From NCBI GenBank assembly GCA_029251085.1, contig JAQXDZ010000016.1, positions 1 through 57,898 on the forward strand: a stretch of 57,898 bases of DNA, read 5' to 3'. The notes beneath the pieces were generated by a model. It had not been told where the DNA came from. It made no database searches and saw nothing but the letters and a program-made list of their open reading frames with translations. Made by a program: the position numbers and the translations under genes. Below are positions 16,254 to 25,072 of this stretch, piece after piece. This DNA comes from Mariniblastus sp. GTDB lineage: Bacteria > Planctomycetota > Planctomycetia > Pirellulales > Pirellulaceae. Position 1 is the stretch's first letter. Each line of letters begins with the position of its first letter.

Positions 16254-19019
16254 TTACTTCCACTCAAATTCTAAAACAGTATTTTGCGGACGCTCGCCAA
16301 TCAATTCAATTTTAATTTTCAGTTGCTTCTCTTCGCCTAGCTTAATGATTTCACCTTGATGTCCAGAGAGAATGGTGACAACCACCTGGTTGTCAATTAA
16401 GTATTTTCCTAGCCCAAGATCCTTGATTTGTTTGCCAGTCGCTGCCTTTAAAGACAGATCGTTTTCATCCTTCGGCGAGGTAAATAAAGTGTCGCGCCTT
16501 AGAATGGTGGAAGCACCTTGCGCGGATATGCTTTCAAAGAAGTCTTCAACTTTGATTTCCCCGAAGCGGTATAAGAAGGTGGGCGATTGAGTTTCATCTA
16601 ATCGGTAACCGAGAAATTGATGGTTGGGAGGACGGGCATCGTCCACTTTCCATGGCAACGAATCACTGTCAAAGTCGGGCCCCTTGCTAAAATTAATTGC
16701 GCGTTCCATGGGTCTGGCCGTTCCATGTCCTTGCCCGGTCCAAACTCCGCCCGGGTCCAGGAATTTTCCATTCCAGATCATCGCAAGCCGCATTTGCTCG
16801 GCATCAAAGGCGAGATTGACTCCGCCGGGGTAGCCAACGCCGATGCCTCGTTTGCCAATTCCCGGATAGCTTCGGCGCAACATTTTTGCCTCGTCCGTTA
16901 CCACGATTTCAAGGCGTTCTCTAACAACACCACGGGGTATTCGTGCCTGGCGGCCATCGATTAAATACTGCCACAGCGATTCGATTTGAAATTGTGAATC
17001 GCCTTTAATATCCGCCCGAATGGCCTTTCCATCCGGCCAAAATGATGGCATGACAGTATTTGGACTAAAGGATTGAGGAGCAAGCATGTATTGGAAAAAC
17101 CAGTCTTTTTTCAGACGGTCTGTCATTTCCGTTAGGTCGACTGCTGGCATGGTGTCAGATTGTTTGTATTGATAGGTATGGCAAGCGACGCAATTAAGAC
17201 CTTGATTGCCTGCCAGTCGGTGGCCGAGTTCCCGCATCTCTTTTTGATTGTCAATCTTTGCGAATTCCATACTTGGCAATTTATCTTCCGATTGAAATAA
17301 ATCGATCAGATGGCCGATGTTAGACTCGCCATACTGGGGCATTCTGGTTTTCATGTACGGTCGTATCGATCGTGCATTGACCAATACATCTCGCATCCAA
17401 TTCCGATTTAGCTTTGCACCAACTCCTGAAAGGGTGGGCGGAATTCGACCTTGGTCTCCTAGATTTAAATTGGTTGTTTTGAAATGTGGATTGCGGCCCT
17501 GGGTTACACCTCCAAGTTCATCGCGGCGATGGCAGGCGATGCAATTAAAAGATTTAAGCGATACAGAGATCTGCTGTTCTCGACTAAGCTCTTTAATTGG
17601 ATTCGTGATTGTGGAGGTGATTGCCAAGCGATCTGAGTCACTAAGCTCGTAGTTTGGCCAATTGCCGGTCGCAGTTGAAAGACAGCCTTTTTCTACATTG
17701 ACTTTGGCTAAAGACGGAAGTTGAGGAGGCGTACTGTCAGGCAAAATACCTTGATGGCACGCGCTACAGTTCGCATCTGTAAATAGCTGTTTCCCATTCT
17801 TGGCAAGGCTGGAGTCAGTTTCCCAAAGGTTTACAGACGCTGGAGCGTTTTGCAATAAGAAAGCGGCGATGTCCAACGTCTCGCGATTGGTAAGAGACAT
17901 GCTAGGCATTCGCCCAGAGGGCCGAACCACGTGCGGATTTTCTAAAAATTCCACCAGGCCAGCAAGTGAATATTTAACCGCAAGTTCACCCAGCGGGATG
18001 GATTGGTCAAGTTGCCTTTCCTGTGCGGTCGAATCGCGGGGAGCGTGACAGGCAACACACCCAAGTGAATGGAACAACTCATCTCCACGTTTGATGGATT
18101 CAGCGTCAGTCTTGGCGGGTGTGAAGTCGTTGTTGGTACGAGAGGTTAAGAAATGAGTGATCGCAAGGGCATCGTCCATGCGCCTGCTTTTGTCTTTGCC
18201 TTGAAACAAGTCTGGCATTGTTGTGCCTGGTTTCAAAGCATGGGGATTAGCAATGAAGTTGGCGAGAAAATCAGGGTTTAAGTGTTTGGCTGACCAGTTT
18301 AAATCGGGCGCCTGTTTGGGACTCGTGAGCGAAAGCGCTGCTTCAGGTTGGTGGCAGGCGGCGCAATTTAATTCGTTGATCAGGTTAATTCCACTCAGTT
18401 CAACACTCAGTTCGTGTGTTGTTTGAGTTGCTGTCGCGACCAATTTATCTTTGGAGCCACGCTCTTTTAAGTCGATTACATAACGAAGCAGGTCGAGAAA
18501 TTGCTGGCGATCTTTCAGTTCTTTCACCAAATCATCCGGCATGCTTGATTTTTTGGCGATTCGCATCTCATCGAGATCTTTGCGATCGATTGTCATGACT
18601 CGATCAGACTCTGCAGGGTTGCGTAAGATAATTTGAGCGTCATTTTGCGTTTGGATGATACCTGTGAAGATCTCTCCATCTAGCGTCGAGATGATGACAG
18701 ATTCGTATTCTTTTTTAATTGTCTTTGAGGGTTCGAGAATTGCTTCGACTAAATAAGTATCCGTAACATCCGCCTCTAGTTTGCCAAGGTTGGGTCCAAT
18801 TCTCACTCCATCCGATTGGGCGCGATGGCATTTTGCACAATTGATGTTTCCTTGGTGAAATAAAATAGCTCCTCGGACAATGTCGCCTCCTTCTCTCGCA
18901 GCAGCGACAAGCGCTTCAGGGTCTTCGCTAAGTAGTTTTTCGTTAAGCGTTTGTGCTGACGTTGTTTGCGAGAAAAAGACTAGCAAAAGCAAAAACGAGA
19001 TTGAAGATATGATTCGCAT
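16254..19019 (-). CDS. Exported hexaheme c-type cytochrome
   Basis: The 921-residue product has a signal peptide (ISFLLLLVFFSQTTSAQ) and six CxxCH motifs: CAKCH 61, CAACH 219, CVACH 321, CSACH 418, CIACH 493 and CVACH 610. The first, together with GEIFTGIIQTQNDAQI and the DLDEMRIAKKSSMPDD helix, matches the Pirellula/Verrucomicrobium putative haem-binding domain (TIGR02603 type). About 300 residues after the last haem form a beta-rich domain of no family I recognise. It heads a three-gene run on the minus strand with a dehydrogenase-like propeller and a CRTAC1-like protein. A multi-haem electron conduit for an exported oxidase or dehydrogenase is the most reasonable reading. Confidence 0.88.
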   Translation of the reverse strand: MRIISSISFLLLLVFFSQTTSAQTLNEKLLSEDPEALVAAAREGGDIVRGAILFHQGNINCAKCHRAQSDGVRIGPNLGKLEADVTDTYLVEAILEPSKTIKKEYESVIISTLDGEIFTGIIQTQNDAQIILRNPAESDRVMTIDRKDLDEMRIAKKSSMPDDLVKELKDRQQFLDLLRYVIDLKERGSKDKLVATATQTTHELSVELSGINLINELNCAACHQPEAALSLTSPKQAPDLNWSAKHLNPDFLANFIANPHALKPGTTMPDLFQGKDKSRRMDDALAITHFLTSRTNNDFTPAKTDAESIKRGDELFHSLGCVACHAPRDSTAQERQLDQSIPLGELAVKYSLAGLVEFLENPHVVRPSGRMPSMSLTNRETLDIAAFLLQNAPASVNLWETDSSLAKNGKQLFTDANCSACHQGILPDSTPPQLPSLAKVNVEKGCLSTATGNWPNYELSDSDRLAITSTITNPIKELSREQQISVSLKSFNCIACHRRDELGGVTQGRNPHFKTTNLNLGDQGRIPPTLSGVGAKLNRNWMRDVLVNARSIRPYMKTRMPQYGESNIGHLIDLFQSEDKLPSMEFAKIDNQKEMRELGHRLAGNQGLNCVACHTYQYKQSDTMPAVDLTEMTDRLKKDWFFQYMLAPQSFSPNTVMPSFWPDGKAIRADIKGDSQFQIESLWQYLIDGRQARIPRGVVRERLEIVVTDEAKMLRRSYPGIGKRGIGVGYPGGVNLAFDAEQMRLAMIWNGKFLDPGGVWTGQGHGTARPMERAINFSKGPDFDSDSLPWKVDDARPPNHQFLGYRLDETQSPTFLYRFGEIKVEDFFESISAQGASTILRRDTLFTSPKDENDLSLKAATGKQIKDLGLGKYLIDNQVVVTILSGHQGEIIKLGEEKQLKIKIELIGERPQNTVLEFEWK

Positions 19020-19218
19020 GGATCTTTCGTCGGTGAACCGGAGATTTATACTTTGATGTGCGTCCTGAAAATTGCTTTATAACCTGAACAGGAAACAAAT
19101 TAAGAATCGAACGCGGCAAGGGATGAGCATACAATATAGCCTATTCCTTGAAGCGCATTGATGTAGGATGCAGCTTCTATTGTATTTCCTAGTGTGTTGT
19201 TTTTTAAAGAGCGATGTT

Positions 19219-19449
19219 ATGGCCGATAAAGAAGATCGAGATGTCGAAAAAGGCTATTCCAACTCCGAATTTGTCGACAAACTTAGGCGGTTGGCCGATG
19301 CAATTGAAAACGAAGATAAGTTCGAAATTCAGATTGCTGGTGAACGAATTTATGTGCCAGTTCGTGCTGTATTTAATATTGAGCATGAACGAGAGGATGG
19401 GTTTGAAGAAATCGAATTTCAAATCAAGTGGTCGTCAAGCGATGATTAA
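19219..19449 (+). CDS. Amphi-Trp domain small protein
   Basis: The 76-residue product from ATG 19219 (MADKEDRDVEKG) reads as one amphi-Trp domain: YSNSEFVDKLRRLADAIE helix, EIQIAGERIYVPV strand pair, and a closing EEIEFQIKW with the conserved final Trp. The family (TIGR04354) is small, cytoplasmic and of unknown function in many bacteria and archaea. A longer frame from ATG 19168 adds a hydrophobic lead, but the family does not carry one, so the internal ATG is preferred. It is divergent from the hexaheme gene. Confidence 0.75.
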   Translation: MADKEDRDVEKGYSNSEFVDKLRRLADAIENEDKFEIQIAGERIYVPVRAVFNIEHEREDGFEEIEFQIKWSSSDD

Positions 19450-19649
19450 TGGCGGTTGGAAATGTTGAAAGCATAAACCAAAGTGACAACCTATTGGTTG
19501 GCTGGCTCACAAATGGTTAATATGAATCTCCAGATCTGCCGTTCAATTGAGTAAAGCGGTCAGCAGTTGGTTTCGTGGCAAAACGCTGGTAAAGCGAAGC
19601 CGGGAAATTTATATGATTTTTATCGTCAATCTTAAAAAGTGAAATAAAG

Positions 19650-21503
19650 ATGATTCTAAATAAGTGGGCTCCGTTACGTGTTTTAGTGAGCGCGGTATCG
19701 GTGCTATGTGTGATGGCTAGTTTAGAGGCTCAAGAACTACCGCACTCCTGCGCCCGTCCTGATCAAATTGCGATTGCCCATCTCCATTTAGACTTAAAAG
19801 TCGACTTTGAAAGTCAAAAGCTTGCTGGCTCGGCAACGATGAAGTTGGATCGTCGTACAGCGGCTAGCAAGTTATATCTTGATACGAACGGCCTGAAAAT
19901 ATTTAAGGTCCAATCGCAACCCGACGGCAAGGAATTGAAGTGGAGTTTGGGCGAACATGAGCCAAATCTTGGCAGCAGTTTAAGTGTTGAGCTTGTCGAC
20001 GGTGTTGACGAAGTAACGGTCTATTACGAAAGTCAGCCGGGTGCTGAAGCAGTGCAATGGCTGACTCCTGAGCAAACGACCGATAAGAAGTATCCGTTTT
20101 TGTTTACTCAGTCGCAGGCGATTCTTGCGAGGACATGGGTTCCCTGTCAGGACACTCCTGCCGTTCGCATGACGTACTCCGCGAAGATTCAGGTGCCGCC
20201 AGAGTTGCTGGCGGTGATGAGTGCCTCGAATCCGCAGAGGAAGAATAAAACGGGTGTTTATGAGTTTGAAATGAAGCAACCGATTCCTGCTTACTTGTTG
20301 GCGTTGGCTGTCGGTGATTTGAAATTCTTGGAATTGGGGCCGCGAAGTGGCGTCTACGCTGAACCCTCAGTATTAAAAAAAGCGGTGTGGGAATTAGCAG
20401 ATACCGAGAAAATGATTTCAGCTGCCGAAGCGCTTTATGGAGAGTATCGATGGGATCGGTATGATGTAATTTTTCTTCCGTCGAGTTTCCCGTTCGGTGG
20501 AATGGAAAATCCGAGATTAACATTTGCGACCCCAACTATTCTGGCAGGCGACCGATCGCTGGTTGCGTTGATCGCGCATGAGTTGGCCCACTCCTGGTCT
20601 GGCAATTTAGTAACCAACGCGACTTGGGATGATTTTTGGCTGAACGAAGGCTTTACTGTTTATTTTGAACAGCGAATTATGGAGGCGATCTACGGTCGGG
20701 AGTATTCTGAAATGTTAGCGAAGCTGTCGCTTGACGGTTTGCTCGCGGAAATCAAAGAACTCGAAGCACGTGATACATGGTTGAAACTGGATTTGCGGGG
20801 AAGAAACCCGGATGACGGCATGACTTCGATCGCCTACGACAAAGGATATTTCTTTTTGCGGATGCTGGAAGAAAAAGTGGGGCGTGAAAAATTCGATCAA
20901 TTTTTGAAATCTTATTTCAAAAAATTCGCTTTTAAAAGTATGACAACAGAAGGGTTCTTGAGCTACTTGCAAGAGAATCTCGACAAGAAAATAGACTTCA
21001 ACGCTTGGGTCTACTCGCCCGGTCTGCCTGCTGATGTGCCAGTCGTTAAGACGGAGGCGCTGGAACGTGTTGAACAGGCGGCGCAGAATTTTCTAAACGG
21101 GGATGATATTTCGGTTTTGGCCGTTGATTTCGAAACAGACCAATGGACTACTCACCATTGGAACCATTTTTTGCGTTCTTTTAAAAACGATCTTAGCCCT
21201 GCTCAAATGAAGAGTTTGGACGACCAGTTTAGATTTACCCAATCGGGCAATTCAGAGATCACACACGATTGGATGGTGCTCGTAATTGGATCAGGCTACC
21301 AAACTGGTTTCCCACGTCTCGAAGAATTTCTCACGGAGCAGGGGAGGCGGAAATTCCTGCAGCCTTTGTATGAAAAAATGGCAACGACCCCGGAAGGCCT
21401 CGAGCGTGCAAATCGGATTTACGCCAAGGCTCGTCCTGGCTATCACGCCGTTTCACGGCAAACGATTGATAAAATTTTGAATTATAAACCGACTGAGAAT
21501 TAG
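19650..21503 (+). CDS. Exported M1 family zinc aminopeptidase (LTA4 hydrolase-like)
   Basis: The 617-residue product has a signal peptide (LVSAVSVLCVMASLEAQ) and the M1 hallmarks. The substrate-binding GGMEN lies in FPFGGMENPRLTF, the zinc motif HExxH-x18-E in HELAHSWSGNL...NEGFTVYFE, and a catalytic Tyr in the YDKGYFFLRMLE region. PHSCARPDQIAIAH at the N-terminus and the order of domains are closest to leukotriene-A4-hydrolase-type aminopeptidases, including a helical C-terminal domain (about 470-617). It likely trims amino acids from peptides outside the cytoplasm. Length and motifs look intact. It is monocistronic. Confidence 0.93.
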   Translation: MILNKWAPLRVLVSAVSVLCVMASLEAQELPHSCARPDQIAIAHLHLDLKVDFESQKLAGSATMKLDRRTAASKLYLDTNGLKIFKVQSQPDGKELKWSLGEHEPNLGSSLSVELVDGVDEVTVYYESQPGAEAVQWLTPEQTTDKKYPFLFTQSQAILARTWVPCQDTPAVRMTYSAKIQVPPELLAVMSASNPQRKNKTGVYEFEMKQPIPAYLLALAVGDLKFLELGPRSGVYAEPSVLKKAVWELADTEKMISAAEALYGEYRWDRYDVIFLPSSFPFGGMENPRLTFATPTILAGDRSLVALIAHELAHSWSGNLVTNATWDDFWLNEGFTVYFEQRIMEAIYGREYSEMLAKLSLDGLLAEIKELEARDTWLKLDLRGRNPDDGMTSIAYDKGYFFLRMLEEKVGREKFDQFLKSYFKKFAFKSMTTEGFLSYLQENLDKKIDFNAWVYSPGLPADVPVVKTEALERVEQAAQNFLNGDDISVLAVDFETDQWTTHHWNHFLRSFKNDLSPAQMKSLDDQFRFTQSGNSEITHDWMVLVIGSGYQTGFPRLEEFLTEQGRRKFLQPLYEKMATTPEGLERANRIYAKARPGYHAVSRQTIDKILNYKPTEN

Positions 21504-21564
21504 ATTTTTTAAGCGAGGTGGTGTTCTGGCATTCTTGGTAAGAACTACATCTACTTAGTTTTTC

Positions 21565-21573
21565 TGGTATACT
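21565..21573 (+). promoter_or_regulatory. Extended -10 promoter element for the carbonic anhydrase gene
   Basis: TGGTATACT is a TG-n-TATACT extended -10, 72 bases before ATG 21646. I see no good -35 at 17 bases, which extended -10 promoters can lack. It would give a leader of about 65 bases containing two hairpins. Confidence 0.4.
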
Positions 21574-21578
21574 CCGCG

Positions 21579-21626
21579 GCGTTCCCGGTTAAGTCTGCCG
21601 GGCGCTCGTTTTGGAAAACGTTTTTT
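21579..21626 (+). promoter_or_regulatory. Leader with two hairpins, second followed by T6
   Basis: Hairpin one: GCG (21579-21581) and CCCGG (21584-21588) pair with CCGGG (21598-21602) and CGC (21603-21605). Hairpin two: CGTTT-TGGA-AAACG at 21607-21620, followed by TTTTTT (21621-21626), which is terminator-like but with a weak 5-bp stem. They sit between the predicted promoter and ATG 21646, so attenuation is possible. Confidence 0.35.
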
Positions 21627-21645
21627 GAAATATCGGAGCAACATA

Positions 21646-22419
21646 ATGAATTCACTTGGGTTGCAAGGTCGAGTTTTTGGATTCCTGGCGGCAGTTTTTT
21701 CTGTCGTATTGGCAATTGCAGGATGCGCACAAACAGATCCAGTGGTGCCGGAAGTAGTTGTTACTGAAACGGTCGATGATGTTGAACCGTTAGTGAATCG
21801 GGTTCTGACTCAGGAAGAGCAAGACGCATTAGAACCTGGGACAGTTTTGACATTGCTTCAAGAAGGCAATCAACGCTTCATGGCGGGCAACCTCACCGCT
21901 CGGGATCACACGGAGCAAGTGCGTGACGCAGCAATGGGGCAATTCCCCAAGGCTGTGATTTTGTCTTGTCTCGATTCACGTATTCCAGTGGAGGATGTTT
22001 TTGACCGCGGGATTGGAGATATCTTCGTTGCAAGAGTGGCTGGTAATTTTGCCAATACAGATATTCTTGGCAGTATGGAATTTGGCTGTAAGGTATCGGG
22101 TGCAAAATTAGTGTTGGTGCTAGGGCATGAAGGTTGCGGTGCCATTGCCGGAGCGATTGACGGCGTCGAGCTTGGAAATATCACTCCGATGCTTGCAAAT
22201 ATAAAGCCGGCGATGGCCTACTTTGGAGATTATTCAGGCGAAAAGACCAGCGCTAATAAGGCGTACATGAACATGGTTACTGAACAGAATGTTCTGTGCA
22301 CAATTGAATATATCCAGAAGAACAGTCCGATTCTCGAAACAATGGAAACCGAAGAGAAAATCAAAATCGTTGGTGGCATCTATGATATGCACACTGGCGA
22401 AGTGAGGTTTCTAGAATAA
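21646..22419 (+). CDS. Beta-class carbonic anhydrase with lipoprotein signal
   Basis: The 257-residue product from ATG 21646 (GGAG ahead) carries the zinc ligands of beta-carbonic anhydrases: CLDSR (C-x-D-x-R) and, about 55 residues later, GHEGCG (H-x2-C). The intervening GDIFVARVAGNFANTDILGSMEFGC is typical of the family. It interconverts CO2 and bicarbonate. Unusually, it starts with a hydrophobic segment ending in LAIAGC, a lipobox, so it should be a membrane-anchored lipoprotein outside the cytoplasm, followed by a 50-residue linker. Beta-CAs are more often cytoplasmic, although exported forms are known. Confidence 0.92.
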   Translation: MNSLGLQGRVFGFLAAVFSVVLAIAGCAQTDPVVPEVVVTETVDDVEPLVNRVLTQEEQDALEPGTVLTLLQEGNQRFMAGNLTARDHTEQVRDAAMGQFPKAVILSCLDSRIPVEDVFDRGIGDIFVARVAGNFANTDILGSMEFGCKVSGAKLVLVLGHEGCGAIAGAIDGVELGNITPMLANIKPAMAYFGDYSGEKTSANKAYMNMVTEQNVLCTIEYIQKNSPILETMETEEKIKIVGGIYDMHTGEVRFLE

Positions 22420-22531
22420 TTCGCTTAGGTAATCGCCGAAGGGACGCACCTCTAATGGAGGCTGGTACGTTAGAGCGTGCTCCGGATGTTTGATTGCGGC
22501 TCACATAACGGTGTGCAAAAAGGCGGTCGTT

Positions 22532-23416
22532 CTAACCAACTTCGAGAGTCGTAATTCCAAAAATTCTGGCGTGGTCTAATTCGGGTGGTTGCCCGCAATA
22601 CATTCGTTGGCACCCGAAGACTTCTGACATTGAGAAAGATTTGCAAAGATGGATCGCTGCCGGGTTATTGTCTGGTGAGTCGATGAACATCGATTTTCCC
22701 TGACCATGCCGGGCAAACCCGGCCCACAAGCGGTTCGCAATTGCGGCCTCATCGGCGATCAGCGGGCCTACTTTCCAGCCAGAAAGACAGGGTCGCATAA
22801 GTCCGTAGCCGCGGAGTTTGTCTTTTTCGATCAAGCCGAGTCCGATCGCATTGTCTTGTTCGATCCAACTCCTAAGAAAGTCATGTCGGTTCCCCGGAAA
22901 GCACCCTTCATCCAGATCCTCGATGTCGCTGAAATCGATATTAGCAAGCTCAGTGAGACCTGTGTCTAGATCGGGCGTTGCGTCGGTCGAGATAAATTCA
23001 AACCGTCGATGTCTCGTAAACTGTCGAAATCCACCTCGCTCATAAAAAGGGACCATCTCATCGACGCCGTCGAGTCCAATCGCTGCTCCCGCTGCTAATC
23101 TCGACTGCAGTCTTTCTTTTCGAGCAACCCAGAGTCTTGAACCAAGCTTTTGGCTTCGAAATTGTTTATCCACGATAAACAGTCCCATAAAGCCAAACAT
23201 TGAATTATGTCGAATGACGGCCCCTCCACCCACCAATTTATCTTCGACTTCAATCGCCATGAATCCATCCGGGTCGAGATCCCAGAAAAGTTCAGCATCA
23301 TTGATGCCGGGGTTCCAACCTTCAAGTGCGGCCCAGTCGAGCAATTGTTGTTGTTCGGGTTGTGACATCTGACGGATTAACGCATCCATGATTTTACTGG
23401 CTCTTCTTTGATCCAT
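22532..23416 (-). CDS. Tandem GNAT acetyltransferase
   Basis: The 294-residue product has an N-terminal GNAT domain with the acetyl-CoA loop FIVDKQFRSQKLGSRLWVARKERLQ (R/Q-x2-G/S-x-G/S variant). A second GNAT-like half follows (LGLIEKDKLRGYGLMRPCLSGWKVGPLIADE), as in YitH-type proteins. Both halves lack a signal peptide, so it is cytoplasmic. It transfers acetyl groups to an unknown amine. It is 198 bases downstream of the sulfatase gene on the same strand and is unlikely to belong to the glycan pathway by function. Confidence 0.82.
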   Translation of the reverse strand: MDQRRASKIMDALIRQMSQPEQQQLLDWAALEGWNPGINDAELFWDLDPDGFMAIEVEDKLVGGGAVIRHNSMFGFMGLFIVDKQFRSQKLGSRLWVARKERLQSRLAAGAAIGLDGVDEMVPFYERGGFRQFTRHRRFEFISTDATPDLDTGLTELANIDFSDIEDLDEGCFPGNRHDFLRSWIEQDNAIGLGLIEKDKLRGYGLMRPCLSGWKVGPLIADEAAIANRLWAGFARHGQGKSMFIDSPDNNPAAIHLCKSFSMSEVFGCQRMYCGQPPELDHARIFGITTLEVG

Positions 23417-23573
23417 TCATGATCAAGTTTTCTGTAGGTCAGATTTGTTTACTACTCACCTGATTATTTTTCATGTCCGATCAAAAAACGCATTCATCAT
23501 CGGTTGGGTTGCATCCGAGTTGCGAAAATGACAATTCGAAACCGGGGATTTCCCGAGTGATCAAATTGGCCAG

Positions 23574-23591
23574 ACTGTCCCCAAAGACAGT
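23574..23591 (-). terminator. Stem-loop after the 23615-25036 sulfatase gene
   Basis: ACTGTC and GACAGT form a 6-bp stem around a six-base loop, 24 bases past the sulfatase stop on the minus strand. GGCC on both sides may extend it through an internal loop. There is no T-run, so it is only a possible transcript end or stabilising hairpin. Confidence 0.3.
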
Positions 23592-23614
23592 TTAGCTTTG
23601 GCCCGACGTGATTT

Positions 23615-25036
23615 CTACTTTTGAACGCCATTGGCTTTTGCCGGTTTCGGTTTGTTTCGGGCTTTGCGCCAGTCTGCCTGCCGGTCGAGAGCCTCCAGTT
23701 CTACTGGCCGGCCTGAATCCCCTTGCTCAGCCATCCATTGCTCGAGCTTAGTCGCGAGCTGCTGCTGTACGGTTGAGAATTCAGGTTGCCCAAATAAATT
23801 GGTTTGGCAGTAGGGGTCTTTGAGGATGTCGTATAGTTCTTCGGGCGGCCGTTTCAAAAAACGGTCTGCGCGTTGCCGTGTGCCGACGTCCACATCTCGG
23901 GTTTTTTCAAACAGTGTTCTGGAGACGGGGATACTGAATTCATTTTCAGGAAACAGGTTGCGAATGTAACGATAGCGATCGCCAACAACCGTTCGGACGC
24001 CATAGGGAGCGCGGCATCCATTGACGCCAATCGTTGTTTGCATGCTGAACGCGTATTGCTTGTGAGTTTGCGTCTCGCCTTGAAGTAGTTTAAAGAACGA
24101 TTTTCCGTCGAGCCCCGGAGGGGTTTTGACACCGGCGACATCGAGCAGCGTAGGAACAATGTCGGTGTATTCAACAATCGCGTCTGTTTTGGAACCCGCA
24201 GCAACGACTCCCGGCCAGGAGGCCACCAACCCACTGGCGACTCCAATTTCGTAACAAGTCCATTTCCCAAATGGAAATCCACTGCCTTGTTCGGTTGCCA
24301 CCATCACCAGAGTTTTTTTTCTTAAATCTAACTGGTCGAGCATCGCCAACACTTCTCCGACTTGGCCGTCGAAATAAGTAATCTCAGCAAGGTATTTTGC
24401 ATATTCATTTCGATGGTAATCGAATTGTTGAGGTGTCAGGGGCGCGTCGGCATAGGGCGTTGGGTCTCCTTTGGTATAGGGGCCGTGAGGCTCGTTGGAG
24501 CAGAGAAAGAGGCAGAACGGATCGCCAGTCTTCGTTGATTGTTCCAGTAAATTAAAAACCTGGGGATATCGCCAGCCGTTGACGAGGGGTACGTCCTGAT
24601 CTGCGGGCTCTGCAAATTCCTTAAAATATTCAAACGGAAAAACGGACGGTGGGGCAATGTGTGTTTTACCGTCGAGAACGACTCGATAATTAGAGTCAGC
24701 AAGAAAGTGCGGGATGCTTTTTATGTTCTCATAAGCCTGTGCATGATTGGGATAGGCGCCGCTTTTGACTGGGTAAAGACCAGTGTAAAGGGCATGTCGA
24801 GTTGGGGAACACATGGGCGCTGCTTGGTAGCATCGATTGAACGTCATTCCGTTTTTTGCGAGGGAGTTCAAATGAGGCGTTTTAGCTGGGCCGCCATAGA
24901 GTTCCAAGTCGAGGTAGCTGCAGTCATCGGCAAGGATGAAAATGATATTGGGAGTCTCATCTGCTTCCGCGACGGAGTTCAGTGTGTTGGAACTCAGAAA
25001 CAGGCAAGTAATGCAATAAAGGATCAAAGTTTTCAT
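23615..25036 (-). CDS. Exported Cys-type sulfatase
   Basis: The 473-residue product has a signal peptide (LILYCITCLFLSSNTLNSVA) and the N-terminal sulfatase block NIIFILADDCSYLDLELYGG. The modification motif C-x-P-x-R is CSPTR in APMCSPTRHALYTG. The remaining active-site residues (KTHIAPP, EPHGPY, a GKWTCYE region) are in normal order. It follows the giant GH/sulfatase fusion by only 36 bases on the same strand, so the two are very probably one transcript and desulfate the same glycan. The tail (about 450-473) is basic and Pro/Lys-rich. Confidence 0.92.
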   Translation of the reverse strand: MKTLILYCITCLFLSSNTLNSVAEADETPNIIFILADDCSYLDLELYGGPAKTPHLNSLAKNGMTFNRCYQAAPMCSPTRHALYTGLYPVKSGAYPNHAQAYENIKSIPHFLADSNYRVVLDGKTHIAPPSVFPFEYFKEFAEPADQDVPLVNGWRYPQVFNLLEQSTKTGDPFCLFLCSNEPHGPYTKGDPTPYADAPLTPQQFDYHRNEYAKYLAEITYFDGQVGEVLAMLDQLDLRKKTLVMVATEQGSGFPFGKWTCYEIGVASGLVASWPGVVAAGSKTDAIVEYTDIVPTLLDVAGVKTPPGLDGKSFFKLLQGETQTHKQYAFSMQTTIGVNGCRAPYGVRTVVGDRYRYIRNLFPENEFSIPVSRTLFEKTRDVDVGTRQRADRFLKRPPEELYDILKDPYCQTNLFGQPEFSTVQQQLATKLEQWMAEQGDSGRPVELEALDRQADWRKARNKPKPAKANGVQK

Positions 25037-25072
25037 TGGTTTGACTAATGGAGAGGAGTCATGTTTGGGAGT

